64,000 nt of DNA from contig NZ_BOMY01000022.1 in the NCBI RefSeq assembly GCF_016862435.1, positions 496,001-560,000 on the forward strand, given 5' to 3'. The notes under the pieces were generated by a model, which was given only the letters and a program-made list of their open reading frames with translations, was not told the DNA's origin and did no database searches. This stretch comes from Paractinoplanes tereljensis (GTDB lineage Bacteria; Actinomycetota; Actinomycetes; Mycobacteriales; Micromonosporaceae). Position numbers and translations under genes: made by a program. This document shows positions 14,114 through 23,199 of the stretch, one piece after another; within the stretch, counting starts at the first letter, position 1; every line of letters starts with the position of its first letter.

Positions 14114-17100
14114 CCCGGAAGGCCGGTCGGGGGCCGATCGACCCGCGGCTGCTGCGCCACGCGCGCAGCAGCCGGGCCGGGGTGGCCGCGCTGGCCGTGC
14201 TCGGCGCCGGCCAGGCGGCCGCCACCATCGCGATCGCCGTCGCACTCACCCTGATCATCGCGGAGCGGCGCGGGTGGGCGGTCGCGCTACTGGCCGGGGC
14301 GTACGCCGCCCGCGCCGCCCTGTCCTGGGCCGAGCAGGTGGTAGCCGTCCGCACCGCGGCGCGAGTGACCGACGAGCTGCGCCGCCGCCTGCTGCACGCC
14401 CTGCCCCGGCGCGGCCCGGCGTGGGTGGCCCGGTTCGGCGCCGGCCGCCTCACCACCGTCCTGACCACCGGCCTCGACACCCTGCGCCCGTGGTTCAGCG
14501 GCTACCTGCCGTCGGTCGTCCTCGGGGTCGCCCTGCCGCCGCTGGTCATCGTCGTGATGGCCGTGGTCGACCCGGCCTCGGCGCTGATCGCCCTGGTCAC
14601 CCTGCCGCTGATCCCGGTGCTGGGCGCCCTGATCGGCTGGGCCACCGAGGCCCGGGCCCGCGCACGCTGGCAGGCCGACGCCCGCCTGGCCGGCCACTTC
14701 CTGGACGTGGTCCGCGGCCTGCCCACCCTGCGAATCTTCGGCCGCGCCGAACGCCAGACCAGCACCATCGCCGCCCTGACCGACAAGCACCGCACGGCGA
14801 CTCTCCGGGTGCTGCGGGTGGCGTTCCTGTCGTCGACCGCCCTCGACCTGGTCGGCACCCTGTCGGTCGGCCTGATCGCGGTCGAAGCCGGCCTCCGGGT
14901 AGCCGCCGGCCACCTCCCCCTGGCCCCCGCCCTGCTGGTGATCCTGCTGGCCCCCGAGGCCTACCGCCCACTGCGCGAGATGGCCACCCGCTACCACGCG
15001 GCGACGGACGCCACCGCCGCCATAGACGACATCGACGAGGTCCTCCACGACCCCGCCACCGCACCGCGCCCGGTCACCGCCGCCTGGCCGGGGCCGGTTG
15101 GCGTTTTTGTCTCGGGGCTTCGCGCCCGCTATCCCGGCACGGCCTCCGACGCGCTCGTCCTGCCGGCGCTGACCATTGCGGCCGGCGAGATCGTCGCGCT
15201 GAGCGGGCCGTCCGGGGCCGGCAAGACGACCGCCCTGCGCGTCCTGGCCGGCTTGCACCCGGCCCGGACCGGCGCGGTCACTGCCGGCGAGACCCGATAC
15301 CTCCCGCAGCGGCCCACCCTGCCGCACGCCCGCACGGTCGCCGACCTCTTCCCCGGCGGCGGAGCCGAGGCGGCCCTGGCCGAGGTCGGCCTGACCGGCG
15401 AGCTCACCTCGGAAACCCCGCTCGGCGACCACGGCACCGGCGTCTCCGCCGGCCAGCGGCACCGCCTGGCCCTGGCCGCTCTCCTGCACCAGGCCGCCGC
15501 GACACCGACGACCCTGCTGCTCGACGAGCCCACCGCCCACCTGGACCCGGAGACCGAACGTCAGGTGATCGCCCAGCTCCGGGCGGCCGCCGAAGCCGGC
15601 TCCGCCATCCTGGTGGTGGCCCACCGCCCCGCTCTACTGGCCGCCGCCGACCGGGTCACCGACCTCGCCCCGCCGCCCAGCCCACTCATCGCGCCCACCG
15701 CCACCGAAGACCCCGGCCCAAGGCAAGCACCAGACACCTCTCGCGGTAGGCCCGGGTCCGAGGTTGGTGGCGGCTCAGCGGTAAGTCGATCTTCGGGGAG
15801 CCTCCGCTCGCGGGCAGTTCTCCGCGATCTTGCGGAGTTGCCGTCAGGACCTAACAGCAACTCCGCAAGATCGCGGAGTGAGCGGCGGCGCGCCTTCAGC
15901 TGGCCGGTCGCGGTTGCTCTCGGCAGTGGATCGTCGCTGGCAGGGGTTCTGCTGACCGGTGCGGCTGCCTGGTTGCTGGTGCGCGCCGCCACCCTGCCGC
16001 CGGTCCTCACCCTCTCGGCCGCCGTGGTGCTGGTGCGCGGCAGCGCTGTGGCGCGGCCGTTGCTGCGCTACCTGGAACGGCTGCTCGCCCACGACATCGC
16101 CTTCGCCCGCCTGGGCCACCGGCGGGCGAGCGTCTACTCCGCACTGATCCCCCGCACCCCCGGGCCGAACCTGCGCCGCCGCGGCGACCTGCTGGACCGG
16201 GTGGCCGCCGACGTGGATGCCCGGGTGGACGGCCTGCTCCGGGGCCGGCTCCCCGCCGCGAGCGCCGCCGTGACCCTGGCCGTGGCTCTGGCCACCGTCG
16301 TAGCCCTGGCGCCGGCCCTGGCTCTCCCCTTGGCCGCCGGGCTCCTGGTGGCGGCCGTCCTGGCCCCCGCCCTGGCCGCCCGCCAAACCACCCGCGAGGA
16401 CTCCGCGACCGCGACCGCCCGCACCCGCCTGCGGGACGCCATGGTGGAGACCGTCGACGGCCTGGAGGAACTACCGGCCGGCAGCCCGGTACCGGAAAAC
16501 CGCAGCCGCACGCTCGCGGCCCTGGAATCCCGAGCGGCCCGAACCGCCGGCCGAGCCATTGCCACCGCCCACCTGGGCTGGGGCATCGCCGTCACCGGCG
16601 CCGCCTGGTCCCTGGCCGGCACCACCCTCGCGCCTGAGTGGAAAGCCGTACTCCTGCTGGCCGTCGTGGCCCTCGGCGAAACCATCCTCACCCTGCCCGA
16701 CGCAGCCATAGCCCGCCGCCGCGAAGCGGGCGCCACCCTTCGCCTGGCCGACTTGACCTCCACCGAGGTCCCGGCCGTCTTCCCCACGGACAACCCGCCA
16801 CCTGCCGACGGGGATCGGCCGGCCGGCGTGCTCGGTGATCTCTCCGTGCGAGGGCTTTCCGCTGGCTGGGAGCCGGATCGGGAACCGGTTCTGCGCGGCT
16901 TCGACCTTGACCTTCCGGCTGGGGCTCGGGTTGCGGTGACTGGTCGCTCCGGCTCGGGTAAGTCCACGCTCGGGGCGGCGCTCGCCCGGCTGCTCGACCC
17001 CCGGGCCGGGACGATCACCATCGGTGACGGGCGGGATCTGTGTGCCCTCCCGGAAGCGGCGGTGCGCGGGCGGATCGTGCTGGCCGGGGACGACACCGGT

Positions 17101-17505
17101 CACATCTTCGCGTCGACCGTTCGGGAGAACCTGCGGCTCGCCCGGCCCGCCGCTACCGACGCCGAGCTGCGCGCCGCGATCGATCGGGTCCGGCTCGGTG
17201 GCTGGCTCGCCGGGCTCCCCGACGGGCTGGGCACCTGGCTGGGGACCGGGGGCACGACCATGTCCGGTGGGCAGGCGCGCCGGCTCGCTATTGCCCGTGC
17301 GCTGCTGGCCGACCCGGAGATCCTCATCCTCGACGAACCGACCGAAGGGCTCGACGCCGACCTGGCCGAGAGCCTGATGGCCGACCTGCTGGACGCGACC
17401 ACCGGCCGTACCGTCCTCTTGCTGACCCACCGCCGCGAGGGCCTGGACCGGGTCGACCGGATCATCGATCTCGATGATCGACGGGCGATGGTCCTCGCGA
17501 GCTGA
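14110..17505 (+). CDS. cydDC: CydDC fused ABC exporter for cytochrome bd assembly
   Basis: 1131 residues from ATG 14110, overlapping the cydB stop. It is two half-transporters in one chain. The CydD half has six helices then an ATPase with Walker A GPSGAGKT (366-373), signature VSAGQRHRLALA and Walker B LLLDEPTAHLD. The CydC half has its own membrane domain and ATPase with Walker A GRSGSGKS (945-952), signature MSGGQARRLAIA and LILDEPTEGLD. In enterobacteria CydDC exports glutathione/cysteine and is needed for bd assembly; fusion is normal in actinomycetes. The linker (about residues 530-600) is Pro/Ser/Arg-rich and contains a 49-bp palindromic repeat. An in-frame extension upstream to 12910 is spurious. 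Confidence 0.95.
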   Translation: MTRKAGRGPIDPRLLRHARSSRAGVAALAVLGAGQAAATIAIAVALTLIIAERRGWAVALLAGAYAARAALSWAEQVVAVRTAARVTDELRRRLLHALPRRGPAWVARFGAGRLTTVLTTGLDTLRPWFSGYLPSVVLGVALPPLVIVVMAVVDPASALIALVTLPLIPVLGALIGWATEARARARWQADARLAGHFLDVVRGLPTLRIFGRAERQTSTIAALTDKHRTATLRVLRVAFLSSTALDLVGTLSVGLIAVEAGLRVAAGHLPLAPALLVILLAPEAYRPLREMATRYHAATDATAAIDDIDEVLHDPATAPRPVTAAWPGPVGVFVSGLRARYPGTASDALVLPALTIAAGEIVALSGPSGAGKTTALRVLAGLHPARTGAVTAGETRYLPQRPTLPHARTVADLFPGGGAEAALAEVGLTGELTSETPLGDHGTGVSAGQRHRLALAALLHQAAATPTTLLLDEPTAHLDPETERQVIAQLRAAAEAGSAILVVAHRPALLAAADRVTDLAPPPSPLIAPTATEDPGPRQAPDTSRGRPGSEVGGGSAVSRSSGSLRSRAVLRDLAELPSGPNSNSARSRSERRRAFSWPVAVALGSGSSLAGVLLTGAAAWLLVRAATLPPVLTLSAAVVLVRGSAVARPLLRYLERLLAHDIAFARLGHRRASVYSALIPRTPGPNLRRRGDLLDRVAADVDARVDGLLRGRLPAASAAVTLAVALATVVALAPALALPLAAGLLVAAVLAPALAARQTTREDSATATARTRLRDAMVETVDGLEELPAGSPVPENRSRTLAALESRAARTAGRAIATAHLGWGIAVTGAAWSLAGTTLAPEWKAVLLLAVVALGETILTLPDAAIARRREAGATLRLADLTSTEVPAVFPTDNPPPADGDRPAGVLGDLSVRGLSAGWEPDREPVLRGFDLDLPAGARVAVTGRSGSGKSTLGAALARLLDPRAGTITIGDGRDLCALPEAAVRGRIVLAGDDTGHIFASTVRENLRLARPAATDAELRAAIDRVRLGGWLAGLPDGLGTWLGTGGTTMSGGQARRLAIARALLADPEILILDEPTEGLDADLAESLMADLLDATTGRTVLLLTHRREGLDRVDRIIDLDDRRAMVLAS
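15820..15878. repeat. 49-bp palindromic repeat inside the cydDC linker (copy C)
   Basis: Perfect inverted arms of 22 bp (15820-15841 and 15857-15878) surround 15 bp. The core at 15825-15873 is 49 bp long and aligns base for base with copies at 44656-44704 and 44749-44797: CGATCTTG at the left, CCGTCAG in the centre, CAAGATCG at the right. It is read in frame as part of the linker between the CydD and CydC halves. Confidence 0.8.
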
Positions 17506-18259
17506 TCTTCGTCGGCTGGGAGTCCCACCAGGTCACCACCCGGTCCACCACCTGGCCGGCGCCGCGGACCCAGGTGACGTGGCCGTTGCTGTGCCCGGGG
17601 CGCACGTCGGCGCGGCGGTACTCCCAGCGGGTCGTGTGTGCGGGGTCGAACAGCCGGGCGGCGAAGGCGTCGACCGCGCGGGACGGCGCGTAGTTGTCGC
17701 CGCCCAGGCTGACCACCAGGGACGGCGTCTGTACCAACCCGTCCGCCGGGAAGGGCAGCCGGTCCGACACCGCGATCCGGGCCCATTCCCGCATCAGGGT
17801 CCGGGCGCCGGGGCCGCCGAAGGCCGGTTTGGGGAGATAGCCGTACGCCGCGGTCAGCACCGGCACGATGACCGTCGCCAGCGCCAGGATGTGCGCCCCG
17901 CCGAGCGGATAGTGCCGGTGGTAAGGCAGCGCACCGCCGACGGTGACGACCCCGTCGACCGGGTCGCGGCTCAGCTCGTGGCCGGCGGCCAGCTGGGCGC
18001 CGAGACTGTGCCCGAGCAGCAGCACCGGCCGGTCGGGTTCCTCGGCCCGGCCCTGCGCGACCGCCTGGGCGATGTCCTCGATCTCGTCGGCGTAGGACCA
18101 GTCGTTGACCCGGCTCGCCCTCGGCTGTCCGCGCTCGAAGCCGCGCCGCCCCAGCGCCCGGGCCGGCCACCCGCGTCGCTGGAAGTCCTCGACGAGCGGG
18201 CGGTAATAGGCGGACCCGATGCCCATGGCCGGTGCGATGAGGACGAGCGGCGCGGTCAT
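17462..18259 (-). CDS. Alpha/beta hydrolase
   Basis: 265 residues. The nucleophile elbow is GHSLGA, following the strand RPVLLLG; a late GHSNGHVTW supplies the probable catalytic histidine. The start of the protein, LVLIAPAMGIGSAYYRPLVEDFQRRGW, matches the serine-hydrolase/lysophospholipase-like proteins annotated in many actinomycetes. The substrate is unknown. The last 15 codons overlap the 3' end of cydDC on the other strand. It is divergent from a TetR gene, which probably controls it. Confidence 0.85.
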   Translation of the reverse strand: MTAPLVLIAPAMGIGSAYYRPLVEDFQRRGWPARALGRRGFERGQPRASRVNDWSYADEIEDIAQAVAQGRAEEPDRPVLLLGHSLGAQLAAGHELSRDPVDGVVTVGGALPYHRHYPLGGAHILALATVIVPVLTAAYGYLPKPAFGGPGARTLMREWARIAVSDRLPFPADGLVQTPSLVVSLGGDNYAPSRAVDAFAARLFDPAHTTRWEYRRADVRPGHSNGHVTWVRGAGQVVDRVVTWWDSQPTKISSRGPSPVDHRDR

Positions 18260-18321
18260 AGTGGTTCCCTACCAGCCGTACGATGAAAGTTAACAGCGCA
18301 AACATACCGGGGAAGTGAGCA

Positions 18322-18897
18322 GTGTCAACATCGGCACGGGATGGCTATCATCACGGCGATCTGCGGGCTGCCCTGCTCCGGTCGGCCACCGAGATGCTCG
18401 AGGCGGGCGAGCCGTTCTCGTTGCGCGCGGTGGCCAAGCGGGCCGGGGTGTCGGCGACCGCCCCCTACCGGCACTACGCCGACAAGGACGCTCTGGAGTC
18501 CGCGCTGGCCACCGAGGGCTTCCGTGACCTGGGCGAACGGCTCGCCGGGGCGGGCGGGCTGGCCGAGTTGGGCGTCGCCTACGTGGCGTTCGCGCTCGAA
18601 CGGCCGGCACTGTTCCAGCTGATGTTCGGCAATCCCTGCGACGACGCCGACGACCCGCGGGTCCGGGCCGCGACCGAGATCCGGCGGTTCGTGAAGCGGG
18701 TGATCGCCACCACCTATCCGGAGGCCGACGCCGCCGCCCTGGCCACCGCCGGCTGGGCCCTGGTGCACGGCCTGGCCTTCCTGCATCTCGACGGGAAACT
18801 GCCGGCCGGCGACCCGGCCGAGGTCGCGGACCGGGTCCGCACCTCGATGGCCGCCATTCTCACGGCCGGCCGGGAAAGCCCAGCAGGCGGCGGCTGA
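18322..18897 (+). CDS. TetR family regulator (WHG-type C-terminal domain)
   Basis: 191 residues from GTG 18322 with GGGGAAG at 18309-18315. The helix-turn-helix is FSLRAVAKRAGVSATAPYRHYADKDAL (about 33-59). The C-terminal region with ELGVAYVAFALERPALFQLMFG and GWALVHGLAFL is the WHG ligand domain common in actinobacterial TetR proteins. It is divergent from the alpha/beta hydrolase; the 62-bp gap contains GTTAACAGCGCAAAC, an imperfect dyad that may be the operator. The 3' end overlaps the glycosyltransferase gene by 38 bp. Confidence 0.9.
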   Translation: MSTSARDGYHHGDLRAALLRSATEMLEAGEPFSLRAVAKRAGVSATAPYRHYADKDALESALATEGFRDLGERLAGAGGLAELGVAYVAFALERPALFQLMFGNPCDDADDPRVRAATEIRRFVKRVIATTYPEADAAALATAGWALVHGLAFLHLDGKLPAGDPAEVADRVRTSMAAILTAGRESPAGGG

Positions 18898-19369
18898 CCC
18901 GGTCGAGGGCGGCGGTCAGGGCCTCGTCGGAGATCGCGGCCGGCAACGGGCGGGACTCGAGCAGCCCGGCCGCGGCCGCCGTGTGCGAGGCCACCGCGTC
19001 GGGCAGGGTGGACGCGTCCCACACCGCCCGTACCCGTCCGGCCTGCTCTTCGGAGCGTAGGAAATGCTCCTGCCGGTCGGAGCCGGTCTCGGCCAGGGAG
19101 CGCCGCCGGGCGACCACGATCGGCACCCGCCCGAGGCGCTGCACCAGCCGGACCGTGCTGCCGGCGTGGGTGATCACGATGTCGGCGTCGGACAGCCGGC
19201 GCTGCATCTCGTCGAGCGGCACCCAGCGGGCGTGCGGGCACGACGGCACCACCGGCGACGCGCCGGTCTGCACGAACACGTCGTGGTAGGCGCACAGCGG
19301 CTCGACCGCCCGGATCAGCCGGTCGAAAACCCACGGTCCCATGCCGACGGTGACCAGGATGCCGGCCAT
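18860..19369 (-). CDS. Glycosyltransferase, Alg13/PssE-like catalytic subunit
   Basis: 169 residues from ATG 19369. It has the C-terminal nucleotide-sugar-binding half of a GT28/GT1 enzyme: start ILVTVGMGPWVFDRLIRAVE, then IVITHAGSTVRLVQRLGRVPIVVARR, the UDP-sugar loop. In eukaryotic Alg13/Alg14 and bacterial PssE/PssD the transferase is split over two chains, and the next gene upstream encodes the partner. The start codon overlaps the partner's stop (TGATG). The acceptor is unknown; a lipid-linked or cell-wall glycan is likely. Confidence 0.82.
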   Translation of the reverse strand: MAGILVTVGMGPWVFDRLIRAVEPLCAYHDVFVQTGASPVVPSCPHARWVPLDEMQRRLSDADIVITHAGSTVRLVQRLGRVPIVVARRRSLAETGSDRQEHFLRSEEQAGRVRAVWDASTLPDAVASHTAAAAGLLESRPLPAAISDEALTAALDRVSRRLLGFPGRP

Positions 19370-19824
19370 CAGTACAGCTCGCCCACCAGCACCGCGTCCC
19401 GGTGGGCGGTCACCCGGTCCGGCCGTTGTACCAGCACGACGCGGGCGAGGCGGGCGCTGAGGCGGGCGGTGCCACACGGCGTACTCGTCTGGGTCAGGGT
19501 CTCCACGAACACGGCCGGCACCCGGCGCAGGCGCGCGGCCAGGAAGTACGGCACGGTGAGCCGCCGCCCGGCCGACACCAGCAGGTCGGGCCGCGACCGG
19601 CGCAGGTGGTGATAGGCCCGCCAGACCGCGGCGACCGTGTGCGGCCAGCCGGGCGGGTCGGCCTGCCAGGTCACCGGCAGGCCGGCCAGCGCGATCTCGG
19701 TGTCGGCGGCCGGCACCGCCACCCACGAGGTGTCGTGCCGCTGCCACCACGGGCGCAGGGCGAGCGTGTCCAGCAGTACCCCACCACTGCCGGACACGAT
19801 CACCACCCGTAACCCCCCGCTCAT
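19369..19824 (-). CDS. Glycosyltransferase partner, Alg14/PssD-like
   Basis: 151 residues from ATG 19824; an in-frame start at 19866 has weaker support. It has the N-terminal acceptor-binding half: RVVIVSGSGGVLLDTLAL, the loop TSWVAVPAADTEIAL, and PDLLVSAGRRLTVPYFLAARL leading to VPAVFVETLTQTSTP, all Alg14/PssD hallmarks. Alg14 anchors and activates Alg13. The hydrophobic N-terminal strand could be a membrane-association element as in Alg14, but there is no long transmembrane helix. It forms a two-gene operon with the catalytic subunit. Confidence 0.82.
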   Translation of the reverse strand: MSGGLRVVIVSGSGGVLLDTLALRPWWQRHDTSWVAVPAADTEIALAGLPVTWQADPPGWPHTVAAVWRAYHHLRRSRPDLLVSAGRRLTVPYFLAARLRRVPAVFVETLTQTSTPCGTARLSARLARVVLVQRPDRVTAHRDAVLVGELY

Positions 19825-19891
19825 ACCGGCCGACGCTAGACCCCGGCGCCGAACCTGTGGATCCACTGTGGAGCGGATCCGGCTACGCCGT

Positions 19892-21922
19892 TCAGTGGAT
19901 GTTCAGCGCCTCTCGGAGGAAGCGCAGTTGGGGGGTGAGCAGGTCGGTGCCGGGTGCCATGTGACTGGCGCCGGGCAGCGGCAGCACGGTGTGCGGCCGG
20001 CCGGCGGCCAGCAGCGCCGCGGACAGCCGCATGGTGTGCACCGGGTAGACGTTGTCGTCGCGCAGGCCGTGGATCAGCATCAGCGGCCGTTCCAGGCCGG
20101 CGGCGTCGTCGATGAGCGACGAGCGGCGGTAGGCGTCCGGATCGAGCCGCGGATCGCCGAGGAAACGCTCCTGCCAGTGGGTGTCGTAGAGCAGGTGGTC
20201 GGTGACGGGAGCGCCGGCGACGGCGGCGTGGAAGACGTCCGGCCGCCGCAGCACGGCCAGCGCGGCCAGGTACCCGCCGGCCGACCAGCCTCGGATACCG
20301 ACTCGGGTCAGGTCGAGTTCTGGATGTTTGCCGGCGACGTAGTGCAACGCGTCGACCTGGTCTTCTAGAAGACTGGTGGACCGGTCACCGTGAACGGCCC
20401 GCTCCCAGCGCGGTCCACGCCCGGGGGTGCCGCGCCCGTCCGCGATGATCACCGCGAACCCCTGGTCGGCGAACCACTGCGACGCGTAGTAGGCGTCGCG
20501 GTCGGCGACCACCCGCTGCGCGGCCGGACCGCCATAGGGATCCATCAGCACCGGGAGCCGCTCACCCTGCCAGCCGGCCGGAAACAGCACGGCCGTCCGC
20601 AACTCACGCTCACCGGCACGCAACAGAGACACCAGGGGTACGGACGGGGAAGGCACCGACAGGTCCTTGACCGTACGGCCGGAGACGGTGACCGCGTGCC
20701 CGTCCAGGGTGGCCGCGTTGACCACGGTGGTGCCGGCCGCCCGGATCCCCGAGTACCGCCCCGGCCGGGTGGTCACCCGCTCGATGCCGGTGCCGGGGGT
20801 CCACGTCCACAGGTGCCGTTCGGCCGGCTCCTCGGACGCCCCGAACAGGACCGTGTCGCCGTCGCAGCCGTGCACCTCGGCGACCTGCAGCCCGGCCGGG
20901 GTGACCGGTTGCCCGTCGACGGTCAGGTAGCGGGTGTCGCCGAGGTCGGCGGTGCCGACCAGGGCGCCGGACGCGGTGCGCGACGGCACCCCGGGGACGA
21001 TCTGGGTCCAGGCGGCGTCGCGGCTCTCGGCGATGGTCTCGACCCGGCCGGTGTCCGGGTCGACGGCCACGGTTCGTAGAACTGTCTGCGGACGGTTCTG
21101 CAACACCGCCAGCAGCCCGTGCGCGTCCCACACCACGGCGACCAGATATTCGTAGTCGTCCCACCCGAAATCGATGTCGACCCGGCCGCCGACCCGGTCG
21201 AGCAGGTGCAGGCTGACCAGGGCGTTGGCGGTGCCGGCGGCCGGGTAGCGGTGCGCGGTCGGCGGCTCGTCGGGCCGGGCCGGATCGCTCAGGTACCAGG
21301 TGGCGACCGGTCCGTTGTCGACCCGGCACACGGCGAGCCGGTCGGACGCCGGTGACCACCAGTGCCCGCGCTGGCGGTCCATCGACTCGGCCGCGACGTG
21401 TTCGGCCAGGCCGTAGGTGACGTCCGGGTTCTCCGGTTCGGCCAGCGTGCGGTCGCCGGTGCCGTCCGCGCCGATCAGCCGCAGCGCACCGGAATGCACG
21501 TAGGCCACCGCGCTGCCGTCCGGGCTGAGCACCGCGTCGGTCAGCGGCGTGCGGGCCGGCAGCCGCTCGCCGTCCCCGGTCCACGGGTCGACCCGGTGCA
21601 GTTCCTGCGCGACCGTGTACGCGACCACCCGTACACCCTGGTCGAAGCTGTAATCGACGATGCCGGAACCCTGATCGCGGGCCCGCTCCCGGCGGGTCTG
21701 CTCCTGCGCCGTAGGCGCGTTCTCGCCCGCGAGCGGATCGGCCAGCAGGCGTTCCACCCCGGTCTCGAGGTCGAGTTGCCAGAGCAGACGCACCGGGTCC
21801 TCGCCGCCGCGGGAGCGCAGGAACAGCACCCGCCGCCCGTCCGGGGTCAGGCTGAGCCGCTGCGGACGGCCGAGCCGGAAGCGCTGGGTGCGGGCAAGCA
21901 GACTCGGGTACGTCGACGACAT
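19892..21922 (-). CDS. S9 family prolyl oligopeptidase (DPP IV-like)
   Basis: 676 residues, no signal peptide. The N-terminal two thirds (about 1-420) form a beta-propeller of the DPP IV type with WQLDLETGVERLLADP-like blade motifs and LTDAVLSPDGSAVAY. The C-terminal alpha/beta hydrolase has the nucleophile Ser547 in GWSAGGYLAAL, an acid in IHGLRDDNVYPVHT and the catalytic His in PGASHM. It would cleave Pro- or Ala-containing peptides from their N-terminus in the cytoplasm. It stands 15 bp downstream of the thiolase gene and could be co-transcribed with it, though functions do not obviously connect. Confidence 0.93.
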   Translation of the reverse strand: MSSTYPSLLARTQRFRLGRPQRLSLTPDGRRVLFLRSRGGEDPVRLLWQLDLETGVERLLADPLAGENAPTAQEQTRRERARDQGSGIVDYSFDQGVRVVAYTVAQELHRVDPWTGDGERLPARTPLTDAVLSPDGSAVAYVHSGALRLIGADGTGDRTLAEPENPDVTYGLAEHVAAESMDRQRGHWWSPASDRLAVCRVDNGPVATWYLSDPARPDEPPTAHRYPAAGTANALVSLHLLDRVGGRVDIDFGWDDYEYLVAVVWDAHGLLAVLQNRPQTVLRTVAVDPDTGRVETIAESRDAAWTQIVPGVPSRTASGALVGTADLGDTRYLTVDGQPVTPAGLQVAEVHGCDGDTVLFGASEEPAERHLWTWTPGTGIERVTTRPGRYSGIRAAGTTVVNAATLDGHAVTVSGRTVKDLSVPSPSVPLVSLLRAGERELRTAVLFPAGWQGERLPVLMDPYGGPAAQRVVADRDAYYASQWFADQGFAVIIADGRGTPGRGPRWERAVHGDRSTSLLEDQVDALHYVAGKHPELDLTRVGIRGWSAGGYLAALAVLRRPDVFHAAVAGAPVTDHLLYDTHWQERFLGDPRLDPDAYRRSSLIDDAAGLERPLMLIHGLRDDNVYPVHTMRLSAALLAAGRPHTVLPLPGASHMAPGTDLLTPQLRFLREALNIH

Positions 21923-21937
21923 ACCGGCCAGTCTGTC

Positions 21938-23122
21938 CTAGAACTCCAAGCGCTCGATGATGGTCGCGTTGGCGGTGCCGCCTGCCTCGCACATGGTCTG
22001 CAATCCATAACGCCCGCCGGTGCGTTCCAGAACTCCCAGCAGGGTGGTGGCGAGCCGGGCCCCGCTGGCGCCGAGCGGGTGACCGATGGCGATCGCCCCG
22101 CCGTCCACGTTGACCTTGGCGAGGTCCGCCCCGGTCTCGGCCTGCCAGGCCAGCACCACCGACGCGAAGGCCTCGTTGACCTCGAACGCGTCGATGTCAC
22201 CGATCGCCAGACCGGCCTTGGCCAGGACTTTCGCGGTGGCCGGGATGATCCCGGTGAGCATCATGACCGGGTCGTCGCCGGTGACCGCGACGGTGTGGAT
22301 GCGGGCCCGCGGCCGCCACCCGTGCCGCCGCGCGATCTCCCCGGTGGTGACCAGCAGCCCCGCCGCCCCGTCGTTGACCGGGCTGGAGTTACCGGCCGTG
22401 ACCTTCCAGTCGATCTCGCCGAACCGCTCGGTCCAGCGCGGATCCGCGAAGGCCGGCCGCAGTCCGGCGAGGACGGCGGCGTCGGTGCCCGGCCGGATCG
22501 TCTCGTCGGTGGCCAGGTCGGTGACCGGGGTGATCTGCGCGTCGAAGTGGCCGAGCTTCCACGCCTCGGCGGCCCGCTGATGGCTGGTCGCCGAGAACTC
22601 GTCGAGCTGGGTGCGGCTGAGCCCCCACTTCGCGGCGATCAGCTCGGCGCTGATGCCCTGCGGGATCAGCCCGCCCGGGTAGCGGCGCGCGACGGCCGGC
22701 CCGCCCACGTCCGCGCGCACCCCACCGACCAGGGCGGAACTGCCGATCGGCACCCGCGACATCGACTCGGCCCCGGACGCGATCACGACGTCGTAGGCCC
22801 CCGCGACCACGCCCTGCGCGGCGAAGCTGAGGGCCTGCTGGCTGCTGCCGCACTGCCGGTCGACGGTCACTCCCGGAACAGATTCCGGAAAACCCGCGGC
22901 GAGTACGGCGAGACGGGTGGCGTTGGTGCTCTGCTCCCCCACCTGACCGACCGTGCCCCCGATGACGTCGTCGATCTCGGCCGGGTCGAGGTGGTTGCGC
23001 TCGGCGAGCGCCCGGAGGACGTACGCGTGCAGGTCGACCGGATGCACCTGGTGATAGGCGCCGCCGGGTTTGCCTTTGGCGATCGGAGTGCGTACCGCAT
23101 CGACGATGACCGCGTCCCGCAT
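21938..23122 (-). CDS. Thiolase (acetyl-CoA C-acyltransferase)
   Basis: 394 residues from ATG 23122 with AAGGAG at ideal spacing. The nucleophilic cysteine is Cys91 in DRQCGSSQQAL; the His in GHPLGASGAR and the second Cys in MCEAGGTAN complete the active site. It cleaves or forms 3-ketoacyl-CoA, probably in fatty-acid beta-oxidation or in a steroid/aromatic side-chain route. The second cysteine motif reads CEAGG instead of the common CxGGG, as in many FadA5-like thiolases. The divergent TetR gene and the dyads between them point to acyl-CoA- or fatty-acid-responsive repression. Confidence 0.94.
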   Translation of the reverse strand: MRDAVIVDAVRTPIAKGKPGGAYHQVHPVDLHAYVLRALAERNHLDPAEIDDVIGGTVGQVGEQSTNATRLAVLAAGFPESVPGVTVDRQCGSSQQALSFAAQGVVAGAYDVVIASGAESMSRVPIGSSALVGGVRADVGGPAVARRYPGGLIPQGISAELIAAKWGLSRTQLDEFSATSHQRAAEAWKLGHFDAQITPVTDLATDETIRPGTDAAVLAGLRPAFADPRWTERFGEIDWKVTAGNSSPVNDGAAGLLVTTGEIARRHGWRPRARIHTVAVTGDDPVMMLTGIIPATAKVLAKAGLAIGDIDAFEVNEAFASVVLAWQAETGADLAKVNVDGGAIAIGHPLGASGARLATTLLGVLERTGGRYGLQTMCEAGGTANATIIERLEF

Positions 23123-23137
23123 GGCTTTCTCCTTTGT

Positions 23138-23184
23138 CGGACCGACCGGTCCGATACTAAACGCCTGCCGGACTGATCGGTCCG
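23138..23184. promoter_or_regulatory. Pair of TetR operators between thiolase and tetR
   Basis: CGGACCGACCGGTCCG (23138-23153) and CGGACTGATCGGTCCG (23169-23184) are 16-bp dyads 31 bp apart, about three helical turns, so both face the same side of DNA. They lie in the 77-bp gap between the divergent starts and are the likely binding sites of the adjacent TetR protein. Confidence 0.75.
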
Positions 23185-23199
23185 TTAAACTCGTCACTC

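Noticed and set aside
15780..15900. Two separate genes cydD and cydC with a break in the linker.
   Set aside because: The frame is open without stop through the linker; no start with ribosome site precedes the CydC half.
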